Origin: an uncultured Bacteroidota bacterium
Lineage (GTDB): Bacteria > Bacteroidota > Bacteroidia > Flavobacteriales > Schleiferiaceae
Assembly: GCA_913056475.1 (NCBI GenBank)
Contig: CAJXMS010000034.1
Coordinates: 1-12,505, forward strand
Direction of reading: 5' to 3'
Length of the DNA: 12,505 nucleotides
Shown here: positions 1 to 7,334 of the stretch, one piece after another
How the letters are laid out: every line of letters starts with the position of its first letter
How positions within the stretch are numbered: the stretch's first letter is position 1
Notes under the pieces: model-generated
Seen by the model: the letters and a program-made list of their open reading frames with translations, nothing else
Databases searched by the model: none
Told to the model about the DNA's origin: nothing
Translations under genes and position numbers: made by a program

Positions 1-45
1 CCGGGAAGAGGAGGCTTAAATTTTCACCCGTAAAAACCGTCGTTT

Positions 46-393
46 TTACTTTTTTGCTTGGTCTACTACCGCTTTGAAGGCTTCGGGGTGGTTCATGGCC
101 AGATCGGCGAGCACTTTGCGGTTGAGATCAATCCCTTTCTTCTTCAGACCTCCCATCAGGGCTGAATAGGAGAGGCCATATTGGCGGGCGCCAGCGTTGA
201 TGCGTTGAATCCAAAGGGCCCGGAAGTTGCGCTTTTTGGTTTTGCGATCGCGGTAGCTGTATTCCAGCCCTTTTTCAACGGCGTTTTTGGCTACCGTCCA
301 GACGTTTTTGCGGCGGCCATAATAGCCACGCGCCTGTTTCATGATTTTTTTACGACGAGCCCGGGAGGCTACTGAACTTGCTGTTTTTGGCAT
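46..393 (-). CDS. rplT: 50S ribosomal protein L20
   Basis: This 115-residue protein is L20, a 23S rRNA-binding protein needed early in assembly of the large ribosomal subunit. The sequence shows the very basic N-terminal tail with the family signature ASRARRKKIMKQARGYYGRR and the globular half with WIQRINAGARQYGLSYS. The length is normal for bacterial L20. The ATG start gives MPKTASS, matching the usual short N-terminus, and the gene ends with TAA. It is the last gene of the thrS-infC-rpmI-rplT cluster, with 113 bases separating it from rpmI. In E. coli and Bacillus L20 also represses this operon by binding its mRNA; whether that happens here cannot be read directly. Identification is secure. 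Confidence 0.98.
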   Translation of the reverse strand: MPKTASSVASRARRKKIMKQARGYYGRRKNVWTVAKNAVEKGLEYSYRDRKTKKRNFRALWIQRINAGARQYGLSYSALMGGLKKKGIDLNRKVLADLAMNHPEAFKAVVDQAKK

Positions 394-418
394 GGGTTTT
401 AATTTTTTGGGGCAGGCG

Positions 419-433
419 ATCTGCAGGGCAGAT
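419..433 (-). promoter_or_regulatory. Short hairpin in the rpmI-rplT spacer
   Basis: The 113-base gap between rpmI and rplT contains a perfect 6-bp inverted repeat, ATCTGC and GCAGAT, with a 3-base loop, about 25 bases before the rplT start. A second small stem (GAGG/CCTC, 440-452) lies just before it in transcription order. Nothing else is recognisable in this gap. It could be an mRNA structure that tunes rplT translation, but a stem this short can occur by chance. Confidence 0.2.
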
Positions 434-506
434 ACTTGAGAGGCGCTACCTCAGGGTTTAATTAATAACGCGTTTACGTTTTTGGTTTGCTTGCACAACA
501 GGGCTG

Positions 507-701
507 TTAGATGCCCAGCTGCTTTTTGATGTTCTTTTCGTCCGCTTTATGGACGATAGTAGGGTGGGTAAGGTTCCGCTTTTGCTTAGTCTCCATCTTG
601 GTGAGGATGTGTGACTTGAAAGCGTGTTTCCTTTTGATTTTGCCAGTACCGGTAAGCTTGAAGCGCTTTTTAGCACTGGCTTTGGTTTTCATTTTGGGCA
701 T
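507..701 (-). CDS. rpmI: 50S ribosomal protein L35
   Basis: This 64-residue, lysine- and arginine-rich protein is L35, a small component of the 50S subunit. The start MPKMKTKASAKKRFKLTGTG is the family's hallmark, followed by GKIKRKHAFKSHIL and a C-terminus ending KKQLGI. The length is as expected (E. coli L35 has 65 residues). The gene starts at ATG, ends with TAA, and lies 32 bases after infC and 113 bases before rplT, the conserved bacterial order. Identification is secure. Confidence 0.98.
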   Translation of the reverse strand: MPKMKTKASAKKRFKLTGTGKIKRKHAFKSHILTKMETKQKRNLTHPTIVHKADEKNIKKQLGI

Positions 702-733
702 ATACGTCTCTGTTTAAACGGTTTGGGTGAAAA

Positions 734-1300
734 TTATTTTTTCTGAGCCCGGGGGGCCAGCATCATGATCATTCTTTTTCCCTCCAGCTTGGGCATACTC
801 TCCACTTTAGCCAAATCTTCCAAATCGGTGGCCAGGCGAAGCAGTAAGATCTCTCCCTTGTCTTTAAAGACGATGGAACGGCCTTTAAAGAAAACGAAGG
901 CCTTCACCTTGGCGCCTTCTTTCAGGAAAGTTTCGGCGTGTTTGCGCTTGAACTCATAATCGTGATCGTCGGTATTGGGGCCGAAGCGAATTTCTTTAAC
1001 GACCGTCTTTTGGGCTTTTTGCGCAATCTCTTTCTGTTTCTTTTTTTGGTCGTAAAGAAACTTTTTATAATCAATAATCTTGCAGACAGGTGGATCTGCC
1101 TTTTCGGTGATCAGCACTAGATCAAGCTCCGCATTTTCGGCCATCTGGCGGGCTTTTTCGATGGGATAAACGCCTTGTTCTTCTACGTTATCTCCCACCA
1201 CCCGCACCTGGGGCTCCTTGATGCGTTCATTGATTTTGTGTTTGCTTTCCTGCTGCCGCCGGGGCGGCCGTTTCCGGTGGTTGGGTCTCCTTGCCAGAAT
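734..1300 (-). CDS. infC: Translation initiation factor IF-3, probable ATT start
   Basis: IF-3 binds the 30S subunit, keeps it apart from the 50S subunit and proofreads the start codon and initiator tRNA. Read from ATT at 1300-1298 the protein has 188 residues (E. coli 180): a basic tail, then KINERIKEPQVRVVGDN opening the N-domain, a lysine-rich linker (YDQKKKQKEIAQKAQK), and the C-domain with VKEIRFGPNTDDHDYEFK and a final MMLAPRAQKK. The frame is open back to a TGA at 1330-1328. The first ATG, GTG or TTG is a GTG at 1207 that would delete the conserved INERI segment, so a non-standard start is required. ATT at 1300 is preferred. ATT at 1321 is the alternative and would add seven residues. 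E. coli infC also starts at AUU and uses it for autoregulation. The gene begins 30 bases after the thrS stop and ends with TAA. Confidence 0.93.
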   Translation of the reverse strand: MLARRPNHRKRPPRRQQESKHKINERIKEPQVRVVGDNVEEQGVYPIEKARQMAENAELDLVLITEKADPPVCKIIDYKKFLYDQKKKQKEIAQKAQKTVVKEIRFGPNTDDHDYEFKRKHAETFLKEGAKVKAFVFFKGRSIVFKDKGEILLLRLATDLEDLAKVESMPKLEGKRMIMMLAPRAQKK

Positions 1301-1330
1301 AAAATTTTTTAGTTCAACAATTTTGGATCA

Positions 1331-3265
1331 TTATTCCGCAGCCAGTTCGCGGTTGATCTCTTCATTGAGCAAGTGCACAAAATCTTCAACCGACTGACTG
1401 CCCAGGGCTTCTCCGCCGTGGCGCCGGATGGATACTTTTTCGCTATTGGCTTCCTGCTCACCTACGATAAGCATGAAGGGAATTTTAGCTACTTCTGCAT
1501 CTCGGATTTTGCGGCTGGTCTTTTCAGACCGCTCGTCAATGAGGGCGCGAATTTCGTAATTTTTAAGCAATTGGGAAACATGTTGCGCATATTTGGCATA
1601 TTTATCGGAAATGGGCAGGATGGCTACTTGCTCCGGGGTAAGCCATAGGGGGAAGTTTCCGCCACAGTGCTCCAGTAAAACGGCTACAAAGCGCTCCATG
1701 CTGCCGAAGGGAGCGCGGTGGATCATCACCGGACGGTGCATTTCGTTATCGGCTCCCTTGTATTCCAGTTCGAAGCGCTCCGGTAAATTATAATCTACCT
1801 GGATGGTACCGAGCTGCCAGCGGCGGCCCAGGGCATCTCGAACCATAAAATCCAACTTAGGTCCGTAAAAAGCGGCTTCGTCGTATTCCAGATCCTAAGG
1901 GAGGTCTTTCTCGCTCACCGCTTCTTGAATGGCGGCCTCCGCTTTGTTCCAGTTTTCTTCCGAACCGATGTACTTCTCCCGGTTGGTTTGGTGGCGGAGT
2001 GATACTTGGGCATTAAACTCTTTGAAATCAAGCGTCTTAAAAATATAAAGAACCAGGTCTATTACCTTTTTGAACTCCCCTTTGAGTTGCTCAGGGGTGC
2101 AGAAGAGGTGGGCATCGTCCTGGGTAAAACCCCGTACCCGGGTAAGCCCGTGGAGCTCGCCGCTCTTTTCGTACCGATAAACCGTACCAAATTCAGCAAA
2201 ACGTACCGGTAAATCCCGATAGGAGCGAGGTTGGCTTTTATAAATCTCGCAGTGGTGCGGGCAGTTCATGGGCTTGAGGAGGTACTCTTCCCCTTCTTCC
2301 GGGGTATGGATGGGCTGGAAACTATCCTCGCCGTACTTGGCGTAGTGGCCGCTGGTAACGTAAAGTTCTTTATTGCCAATGTGAGGGGAAATGACTGGTT
2401 CGTACCCGGCCTGCCGCTGGGCTTTGCGCAAGAATTGCTCCAGGCGCTCCCGCAGCTCGGCTCCTTTGGGTAGCCAGAGGGGAAGGCCCTGGCCTACCTT
2501 CTGGCTGAAGGTGAAAAGTTCGAGTTCCCGTCCCAATTTGCGGTGGTCTCTTTTTTTGGCTTCCTCTACCTGCTCCAGGTATTCTTTGAGTAAGGAGGCT
2601 TTGGGAAAGGAAATACCGTACATGCGGGTAAGCTGGGGCTTATTTTCGTCGCCCCGCCAGTAAGCGCCCGCGATGCTGGTGATCTTAACGGCTTTAATGA
2701 AGCCGGTATTGGGCAAATGCCCGCCCCGGCATAGATCGGTAAAGTCGTCGTGATCGCAAAAGGTGATTTCGCCATCGTTTAGGTTTTCGATGAGCTCGGT
2801 CTTGTAGGGGTTGTCCCGGTAAAAGTCAAGGGCTTCTTGTTTGGAGACTTCTCTTAAATGAAAGGCGGCCTTTTTGCGGGCGTTTTCCAGCATTTTTTGT
2901 TCGATGGCGGGGAAGTCGGCTTCTCCTATGTTATGGCCATTTAGGTCTATATCGTAATAAAAGCCGTTTTCGATGGGAGGGCCGATGGTGAGTTTTATGC
3001 CGGGGTATAGTTGTTGGAGGGTTTGCGCCATGAGGTGGGCGCTGCTGTGCCAAAAGGCCCGCTTTCCCGCTTCATCCTCCCAGGTGTGCAGCCTTAGCGA
3101 GCCGCTTCCGGGAAGGGGGGCCATCACTTCTACCGTCTGCTCGTTCCAGGTGGCACTAAGTACTTTACGAGCCAGGCCCTGACTAATGCTCTGGGCTACA
3201 TCAAAGGCGGAGCTGCCTTCGGGGTATTTTTTGACACTGCCGTCGGGTAGAGTTATGTCCATCAT
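1331..3265 (-). CDS. thrS: Threonyl-tRNA synthetase interrupted by an in-frame amber codon
   Basis: ThrRS charges tRNA-Thr and edits Ser-tRNA-Thr. The start is taken at the ATG pair 3265-3260 (MMDITLPDG), which opens the TGS domain; the upstream extension is unlike the family. Visible in order are the editing-domain motif HSSAH (residues 73-77) with CRGGH (179-183), catalytic motif 2 (RVRGFTQDD), zinc ligands C335 (MNCPHH) and H386, and, after the break, AFYGPKLDF, HRPVMIHRAPFGSMER (H516, motif 3) and the anticodon-binding domain. Codon 457 is TAG (1897-1895). Before and after it the frame is the same, and counting it as a residue gives 644 residues against 642 in E. coli. So this is a single nonsense codon, not a frameshift or gene fission. 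The stop lies between motifs 2 and 3, so the truncated product could not aminoacylate. Because thrS is normally essential, I suspect a sequence error first, then readthrough or suppression. A TTG at 1855 could only start a fragment. The true stop is TAA. Confidence 0.93.
1895..1897 (-). other. In-frame TAG inside thrS
   Basis: The codon context on the coding strand is GAC CTC CCT TAG GAT CTG GAA. The reading continues with YDEAAFYGPK, a conserved ThrRS segment, in the same frame. TAG is one base away from TAC or TAT (Tyr), CAG (Gln), AAG (Lys) and GAG (Glu). The residue sits in the variable linker just before the conserved AAFYGPK block, where a substitution would be tolerated. TAG also terminates prfC in this window, so TAG is not obviously reassigned. 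Confidence 0.9.
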
Positions 3266-3289
3266 GAAGCGGTAGGGGGTATTTTTTGG

Positions 3290-3302
3290 GCGGCCAAAGA
3301 TA
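3290..3302 (-). promoter_or_regulatory. Candidate thrS operon promoter (-7 element)
   Basis: The minus strand reads TATCTTTGGCCGC, a perfect match to the Bacteroidota -7 consensus TAnnTTTG followed by GCCGC. It ends 24 bases before the thrS ATG, implying a short leader. No TTTG or TTG -33 element is visible at the expected distance. The same TAnnTTTGGCCGC string precedes the divergent lipoprotein gene and prfC. Confidence 0.5.
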
Positions 3303-3385
3303 GGAAAACCGCACGCAGGGGAGGGAGCTTCTTCCTGCGAGGGAAAGGGGCCTAATAGGACCCGGGCGCTTCCGGCGGCGTAGTT

Positions 3386-3398
3386 TACATTTGGCCGC
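3386..3398 (+). promoter_or_regulatory. Candidate lipoprotein gene promoter (-7 element)
   Basis: TACATTTGGCCGC matches the TAnnTTTG consensus and is identical over 13 bases to the element upstream of prfC. With the following bases, 18 of 19 positions agree. It lies 100 bases before the lipoprotein ATG and, with the opposing element at 3290-3302, makes the 233-base thrS/lipoprotein gap a divergent promoter region. No clear -33 box is seen. A weaker TTG-N17-TAATTTAC combination at 3441-3468 is an alternative nearer the gene. Confidence 0.45.
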
Positions 3399-3498
3399 AA
3401 GGCCTGGTAAAAGAAACCTCATGCGGCAGAACAGGCGGTTTTGTCCTCATGCCACAGATTTAATTTACCTTAGCCGGGCTAATTCCTATTATTTAAAG

Positions 3499-4467
3499 AT
3501 GAAGAAACTGGTAAGTGTAAGTCTACTGCTGGCCTTGCTGGCCGGATGTGATGACGATAAAAACGGGAACGGAACCAATGACCCGAACTACCCCACGGCT
3601 ACCCTTAATTTGGAGCGGGAAACGCGGGTGATGCTTACGCAGCTGGTCAATCCTAATTCTCCGCTCACCGCTTTGAATACGGTTCTTACCGCCCAGGTAG
3701 ATTATGAGCTGGGTGATTCGCAAACGGCGCTGGGCCTGCCTTCCCAGGCCCAAGCCCTGGGAATAAATCCCTGGGCCGATACCATGGCGGCGCAACCGAT
3801 GCTCTCCCGCCCCATCCTCTCGCTGGCCGTAAATATGACCCCAGTGGGCCAGAATGAGTTGGAAACCGTTCCGGAACTGGCCGGGATAGCCAATAATGCT
3901 AATCCGGTAGCCTCCGTAAAGCACCGGGTAAGGGAAGATGATACGGCCTGGGTGGTTTATAATAAGGTTAAGTTCTGGAAAGATACCCTCGGCAATGAAT
4001 TCCGAATAGCTACTTACCTGCTGTATGATATTCCGGCCGTTCGCTATCAATCCCAAAACTTGGATTTGCGTTACCAGCAGATAGATGATTTGGTAAATCG
4101 GGGAGATAGTATTTGTACCTGGGCCACTGATGTGCGCAATTCCGCTAGTACGGCCACGGTCTTTGGGCAGGGCGAAACGTTTGCCTATCGGTCGGTAATG
4201 GTTTCGCCCTTTGGCAACAGAACTTTTGGGATTCCCGTTTTAGACTATACCGTCTTTGGCCCGAGCCTTTTTCGAAATGATATATACGGTACGGAATCCA
4301 CCCCCATTGAGCACCACTTTGTGAAGCCGGAAGCTTTTGAAACCGATACTATTGAGGCCAATTTTAATTATGAACCCGCTTTCTTGAGTGTTATTTGGGC
4401 GGTGCAGGATAGCATGGGTACTATTCAAAAGGCAGAGTACGTAAACTCTTTTATGTCCCGTCCTTAA
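3499..4467 (+). CDS. Lipoprotein of unknown function
   Basis: I do not recognise the family. The ATG at 3499 gives a 322-residue protein with a classic lipoprotein signal peptide: MKK, a leucine-rich hydrophobic core (residues 4-14) and the lipobox LAGC with Cys17. The next residues are DDDKNGNG. In Bacteroidota, acidic residues right after the cysteine are typical of surface-exported lipoproteins, so an outer-membrane, outward-facing location is inferred. The remainder is soluble-looking, without transmembrane segments or repeats. It has one further Cys (near residue 206), several aromatic-rich patches that suggest beta structure, and a C-terminal region containing FLSVIWAVQDS. Upstream in-frame codons reach 3391, but they would bury the signal peptide, so they are excluded. 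The gene is monocistronic, divergent from thrS and convergent with prfC. It ends with TAA inside the palindrome TCCTTAAGGA. Confidence 0.85.
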   Translation: MKKLVSVSLLLALLAGCDDDKNGNGTNDPNYPTATLNLERETRVMLTQLVNPNSPLTALNTVLTAQVDYELGDSQTALGLPSQAQALGINPWADTMAAQPMLSRPILSLAVNMTPVGQNELETVPELAGIANNANPVASVKHRVREDDTAWVVYNKVKFWKDTLGNEFRIATYLLYDIPAVRYQSQNLDLRYQQIDDLVNRGDSICTWATDVRNSASTATVFGQGETFAYRSVMVSPFGNRTFGIPVLDYTVFGPSLFRNDIYGTESTPIEHHFVKPEAFETDTIEANFNYEPAFLSVIWAVQDSMGTIQKAEYVNSFMSRP

Positions 4468-4557
4468 GGAACGGAAAAGCTCCTGGGCCTGTAAGCCCTA
4501 TGACGGGAAAGATAGTGGGGGCTATCGGCGTTTGGGATTACTTTATAGGCCTGGGCC

Positions 4558-6150
4558 CTAAAATTCACTCTTGAAGTGGAAGGTGAGTTGGTCGAATTTT
4601 TCCTGTGCCATTTGCAAACTGAAGGAGGAGTCAGCCAGGAATACCAGCCTTCCTTGCTTATCGTAGGCCAGGTAGCGTTGTTTTAAGCGAGAAAATTCGG
4701 CCAGCTGCTCGTCATCCTGGCTTTCGATCCAGCAGGCTTTGTAGGCATTGTAGGGTTCATAGCTGCACTTAGCGCCATACTCGTGTTCCAGGCGGTACTG
4801 GATTACCTCGTATTGAAGGGCTCCCACGGTACCGATTATTTTGCGCTGATTTTGCGCTAGCGTAAAGAGCTGGGCTACCCCTTCGTCCATGAGCTGGTCT
4901 ATGCCTTTATTAAGTTGTTTGGCCTTCATGGGGTCGGCATTATTGATGAAGCGGAAGTGCTCAGGAGAAAAGCTGGGAATGCCCTTGTAATGAAGTTTTT
5001 CTCCTTCGCAGAGGGTATCGCCTATGCGAAAATTACCGGTATCGTGCAGCCCCACGATGTCGCCCGGGAAAGCTTCTTCCACCACTTCCTTTTTACTGGC
5101 CATAAAGGCGGTAGGATTGCTAAATTTTAGTTTTTTACCCAGGCGGGTATGGAGGTAATTGGTATTGCGCTGAAACTTTCCGGATACCACTTTCACAAAG
5201 GCGAGTCGATCGCGGTGCTTAGGGTCCATGTTGGCGTGGATTTTAAAGACAAAGCCACTAAAGCGATCTTCTTGGGGGGTCACTTCGCGTTCTTCGGCCA
5301 TCTTGGGCCGAGGGGCGGGGGCGATGGTGACGAAGCATTCCAGGAGTTCTTCTACGCCAAAATTGTGGAGCGCACTCCCAAAAAAGACGGGGGAAACTTC
5401 CCCCCGCCGGTAAGCCTCGGGATCAAATGCTGGGTAAACGCCCTGCACCAGTTCTACTTCTTGAGCCAGCTCCTGGGCCGCTTCTTCGCCGGCATATTCC
5501 GCTATTTGGGGGTCGGTAGGGCTTTCTACGGCGTAGGAGGGGGTGCGTTTTTGTTTGTGATGCTCTTCGTACATACGCAGATTATTGGTGTAAAGATTGT
5601 ACACCCCTTTAAAATCTACGCCCATGCCCAGGGGCCAGCTGAGCGGGCACACCTTGAGCCCCAGGTCTTGTTCTATTTCGTCCAGCAGGTCATAAGCATC
5701 GCGCCCTTCCCGGTCTAGCTTGTTGATAAACACGATGATAGGCGTATTGCGCATACGGCATACCTCCACCAGTTTTTTGGTTTGCGCTTCCACGCCCTTC
5801 GCTACGTCTATCACCACTATGGCGCTATCTACGGCCGTAAGGGTCCGGTAGGTATCTTCCGCAAAATCCTGGTGGCCAGGTGTGTCTAGGATGTTGATTT
5901 TGCGATTTTTGTATTCAAAGCCCATCACGGAAGTAGCCACCGAAATACCCCGCTGGCGTTCAATTTCCATAAAATCTGAGGTAGCGCCCTTCTTCACTTT
6001 ATTGCTTTTCACCGCACCTGCTTCTTGAATGGCGCCCCCGTAGAGCAGGAGTTTTTCCGTGAGGGTGGTTTTGCCGGCATCGGGGTGGGAGATGATCCCG
6101 AAGGTCCGCCTTCGGGCTATTTCCGCGTGGCTTTTGGGGTTTTGGCTCAT
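4558..6150 (-). CDS. prfC: Peptide chain release factor 3 (RF3)
   Basis: RF3 is a cytoplasmic GTPase that removes RF1 and RF2 from the ribosome after peptide release. The start MSQNPKSHAEIARRRTFG at 6150 gives 530 residues (E. coli 529); an upstream in-frame extension to 6213 is not conserved in the family. The GTPase motifs are plain: the P-loop SHPDAGKTT (residues 21-29), DTPGHQDF with catalytic His93 (89-96), and NKLD (143-146). The switch region contains ERQRGISV. The domain II and C-terminal RF3 regions follow (for example GLHDTGNFRIGDTL, GVAQLF and GALQYEVIQYRL). The gene ends with TAG, the only terminal TAG among the complete genes here, backed by an in-frame TAA four codons later (4545-4543). 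A candidate promoter lies about 95 bases upstream. The 90-base convergent gap after it has short inverted repeats but no clear terminator. Confidence 0.97.
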   Translation of the reverse strand: MSQNPKSHAEIARRRTFGIISHPDAGKTTLTEKLLLYGGAIQEAGAVKSNKVKKGATSDFMEIERQRGISVATSVMGFEYKNRKINILDTPGHQDFAEDTYRTLTAVDSAIVVIDVAKGVEAQTKKLVEVCRMRNTPIIVFINKLDREGRDAYDLLDEIEQDLGLKVCPLSWPLGMGVDFKGVYNLYTNNLRMYEEHHKQKRTPSYAVESPTDPQIAEYAGEEAAQELAQEVELVQGVYPAFDPEAYRRGEVSPVFFGSALHNFGVEELLECFVTIAPAPRPKMAEEREVTPQEDRFSGFVFKIHANMDPKHRDRLAFVKVVSGKFQRNTNYLHTRLGKKLKFSNPTAFMASKKEVVEEAFPGDIVGLHDTGNFRIGDTLCEGEKLHYKGIPSFSPEHFRFINNADPMKAKQLNKGIDQLMDEGVAQLFTLAQNQRKIIGTVGALQYEVIQYRLEHEYGAKCSYEPYNAYKACWIESQDDEQLAEFSRLKQRYLAYDKQGRLVFLADSSFSLQMAQEKFDQLTFHFKSEF

Positions 6151-6242
6151 AAGACCGGCAAAAATACCAAAATACCATGGCTTGCGGCGTCCCTGCTGCG
6201 GGGTTACGCGCATCGGTCTTGAAAGGGGCGAGGAGCGGCCTG

Positions 6243-6255
6243 GCGGCCAAATGTA
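6243..6255 (-). promoter_or_regulatory. Candidate prfC promoter (-7 element)
   Basis: The minus strand reads TACATTTGGCCGC, a perfect TAnnTTTG followed by GCCGC, 92 bases before the prfC ATG. It is the same 13-mer as at 3386-3398 on the plus strand. No -33 TTTG is visible upstream on this strand. Confidence 0.45.
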
Positions 6256-6312
6256 GTTCAGGAGAGGGGAGTGGATAGTCCCGCGGTGGCTGTGTCTTCT
6301 TTGTTGGATGTT

Positions 6313-6346
6313 TTTGGGCTCACCTTAAACAAAGTATTTACCTTTG
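6313..6346 (+). promoter_or_regulatory. Candidate merR promoter
   Basis: TTTG at 6313-6316 is followed by 22 bases and TACCTTTG at 6339-6346, fitting the Bacteroidota housekeeping promoter (TTTG, about 19-23 bases, TAnnTTTG). The start of transcription would be near 6352, giving a leader of about 65 bases before the merR ATG. One TTGTTTAA-type box lies in the spacer (6325-6332) and another in the leader (6368-6375), an arrangement that suits negative autoregulation. Confidence 0.6.
6325..6332 (-). repeat. TTGTTTAA box 1 (merR promoter spacer)
   Basis: The plus strand reads TTAAACAA, between the -33 and -7 elements of the merR promoter. The minus-strand context TTTGTTTAAGGT (6333-6322) is identical over 12 bases to box 3 at 7371-7382. 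It is a candidate binding site for the adjacent MerR regulator. Confidence 0.45.
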
Positions 6347-6367
6347 TGTACAATTTCAACTTAAAGA

Positions 6368-6375
6368 TTAAACAA
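6368..6375 (-). repeat. TTGTTTAA box 2 (merR leader)
   Basis: The plus strand reads TTAAACAA, about 16 bases after the predicted transcription start and 41 bases before the merR ATG. The string ATTAAACAAGACGA around it resembles the leader of the sigma gene (7450-7470), where AACCC is inserted. Confidence 0.4.
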
Positions 6376-6416
6376 GACGACTTCCTAAAGCGTTTATTCG
6401 TCGGTTAAAGTTATTT

Positions 6417-7316
6417 ATGCAGTCTAAGTATTCAATAAAAGATCTCGAGCAGCTCTCCGGCATCCGGGCCCACACCATTCGCGCCTGGGAGCAGCGGTAC
6501 GGCCTGCTCCAGCCTCACCGGACCGATACCAATATTCGCTATTACGTCGAAGAGCACCTTAAGAAAATACTCAATATAGCGGTCCTGGTAAAAAGTGGGA
6601 TGCGCATTAGTAAGGTGTCGGAGATGAGTACGGAGGAAATCCGGGCGGCGGTAATAGACGCGGGGCGCTATCAAGGCAATTATGAAAGCCAGATCAATGC
6701 CTTCAAGATAGCGATGCTTGAGTTCGATGAGTATCTTTTTGATAGTGTATTCAACAAATGTCTCATCCAATTTGGCACGGAAGAGACCCTGTCTAAGATC
6801 CTGGGTAAATTTATCCAAGAAATCGGCTTGTTGTGGCAAGCCGGGGCTATCAACGTGAGCCATGAGCACTTTATCAGCAGCCTGGTAAAGCTAAAGCTCT
6901 ATTCTATCATTGACCAAACCATCATTCCGCAAGGAAACGCGGAACGAGGCACTTATGTGCTTTACCTTCCTTCGGAGGAGCTGCATGAGCTCGGCCTCCT
7001 GTACCTTTATTATTACTTGAAGAAATCGGGCTATAAAGTGATCTACCTGGGGCAATCAGTGCCCATGGAGTATTTAAAGGACGTCAGTAAGAAAACGAAG
7101 GTGGAACAATTCGTCTCGGTTTTCACCACCAAGCCCCATAATGAGGAGATGGATGTTTACTTCCAGAAGCTGGGAGAAATGTTTGACGACGAAAACTACC
7201 GGTTCTTCTTTACCGGCATGCAGTTTCACAACTACGATCTGGACCAAAAGCCCGAAATAATCGAAGTGGCGCCAGATATCGAAGCCCTTAAGAAGTCGTT
7301 CGTAGACAGCCATTAA
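6417..7316 (+). CDS. MerR-family regulator with B12-binding domain, CarH/LitR type
   Basis: This 299-residue protein is probably a cobalamin-dependent, light-responsive repressor. Residues 5-45 form the MerR winged helix (SIKDLEQLSGIRAHTIRAWE...RYY). Residues 90-165 form the helical cap with the W-x9-E-H signature (W140, E150, H151) that holds adenosylcobalamin in CarH. Residues 178-290 form the Rossmann-like cobalamin domain with ExHxxG (E188, H190, G193), H190 being the expected lower axial ligand to cobalt, and YLGQSVP (210-216). Where Thermus CarH has His132 next to the Trp, which ligates cobalt after light exposure, this protein has Gln141. The gene has its own promoter, diverges from prfC, and lies directly upstream of an ECF sigma and carotenoid operon, the setting of CarH/LitR regulators. 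DNA targets are inferred to be the TTGTTTAA boxes. The MerR plus B12-domain call is firm; light sensing is inference. Confidence 0.9.
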   Translation: MQSKYSIKDLEQLSGIRAHTIRAWEQRYGLLQPHRTDTNIRYYVEEHLKKILNIAVLVKSGMRISKVSEMSTEEIRAAVIDAGRYQGNYESQINAFKIAMLEFDEYLFDSVFNKCLIQFGTEETLSKILGKFIQEIGLLWQAGAINVSHEHFISSLVKLKLYSIIDQTIIPQGNAERGTYVLYLPSEELHELGLLYLYYYLKKSGYKVIYLGQSVPMEYLKDVSKKTKVEQFVSVFTTKPHNEEMDVYFQKLGEMFDDENYRFFFTGMQFHNYDLDQKPEIIEVAPDIEALKKSFVDSH

Positions 7317-7334
7317 AGGCATTTTGGGGGAATC

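Noticed and set aside
30..49. Inverted repeat GTAAAAAC/GTTTTTAC over the rplT stop codon, possible terminator
   Set aside because: The stem is almost all A-T and lacks a clean T tract after it on the minus strand; it also overlaps the stop codon, so it is unlikely to terminate transcription.
1331..3265. thrS as a naturally split two-subunit enzyme
   Set aside because: The break is a single codon in continuous frame with 13 conserved-type codons before the first possible restart (TTG 1855); a genuine split gene would have a new start and usually a gap or overlap.
3523..4056. A 177-codon open frame opposite the lipoprotein gene
   Set aside because: The sense strand has a textbook lipoprotein signal and its own promoter candidate; the antisense frame lacks any domain or start context.
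4468..4557. Short inverted repeats (GATAG/CTATC; GGGC/GCCC) in the convergent lipoprotein/prfC gap, possible bidirectional terminator
   Set aside because: Stems are 4-5 bp with no adjacent T run in either direction; the repeated CCTGGGCC is a direct, not inverted, repeat of common composition.
5149..5718. A 189-codon open frame on the plus strand opposite prfC
   Set aside because: prfC on the other strand is certain and collinear with RF3 throughout; the opposing frame has no recognisable motif and is a by-product of prfC codon use.
3391..6250. Two short frames beginning TTG-GCC-GC with the same first residues MAARP (plus strand at 3391, minus strand at 6250), possible conserved leader peptides
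   Set aside because: The shared residues come from the shared promoter element TTTGGCCGC; similarity stops after it, and in one case the frame simply runs into the lipoprotein gene.
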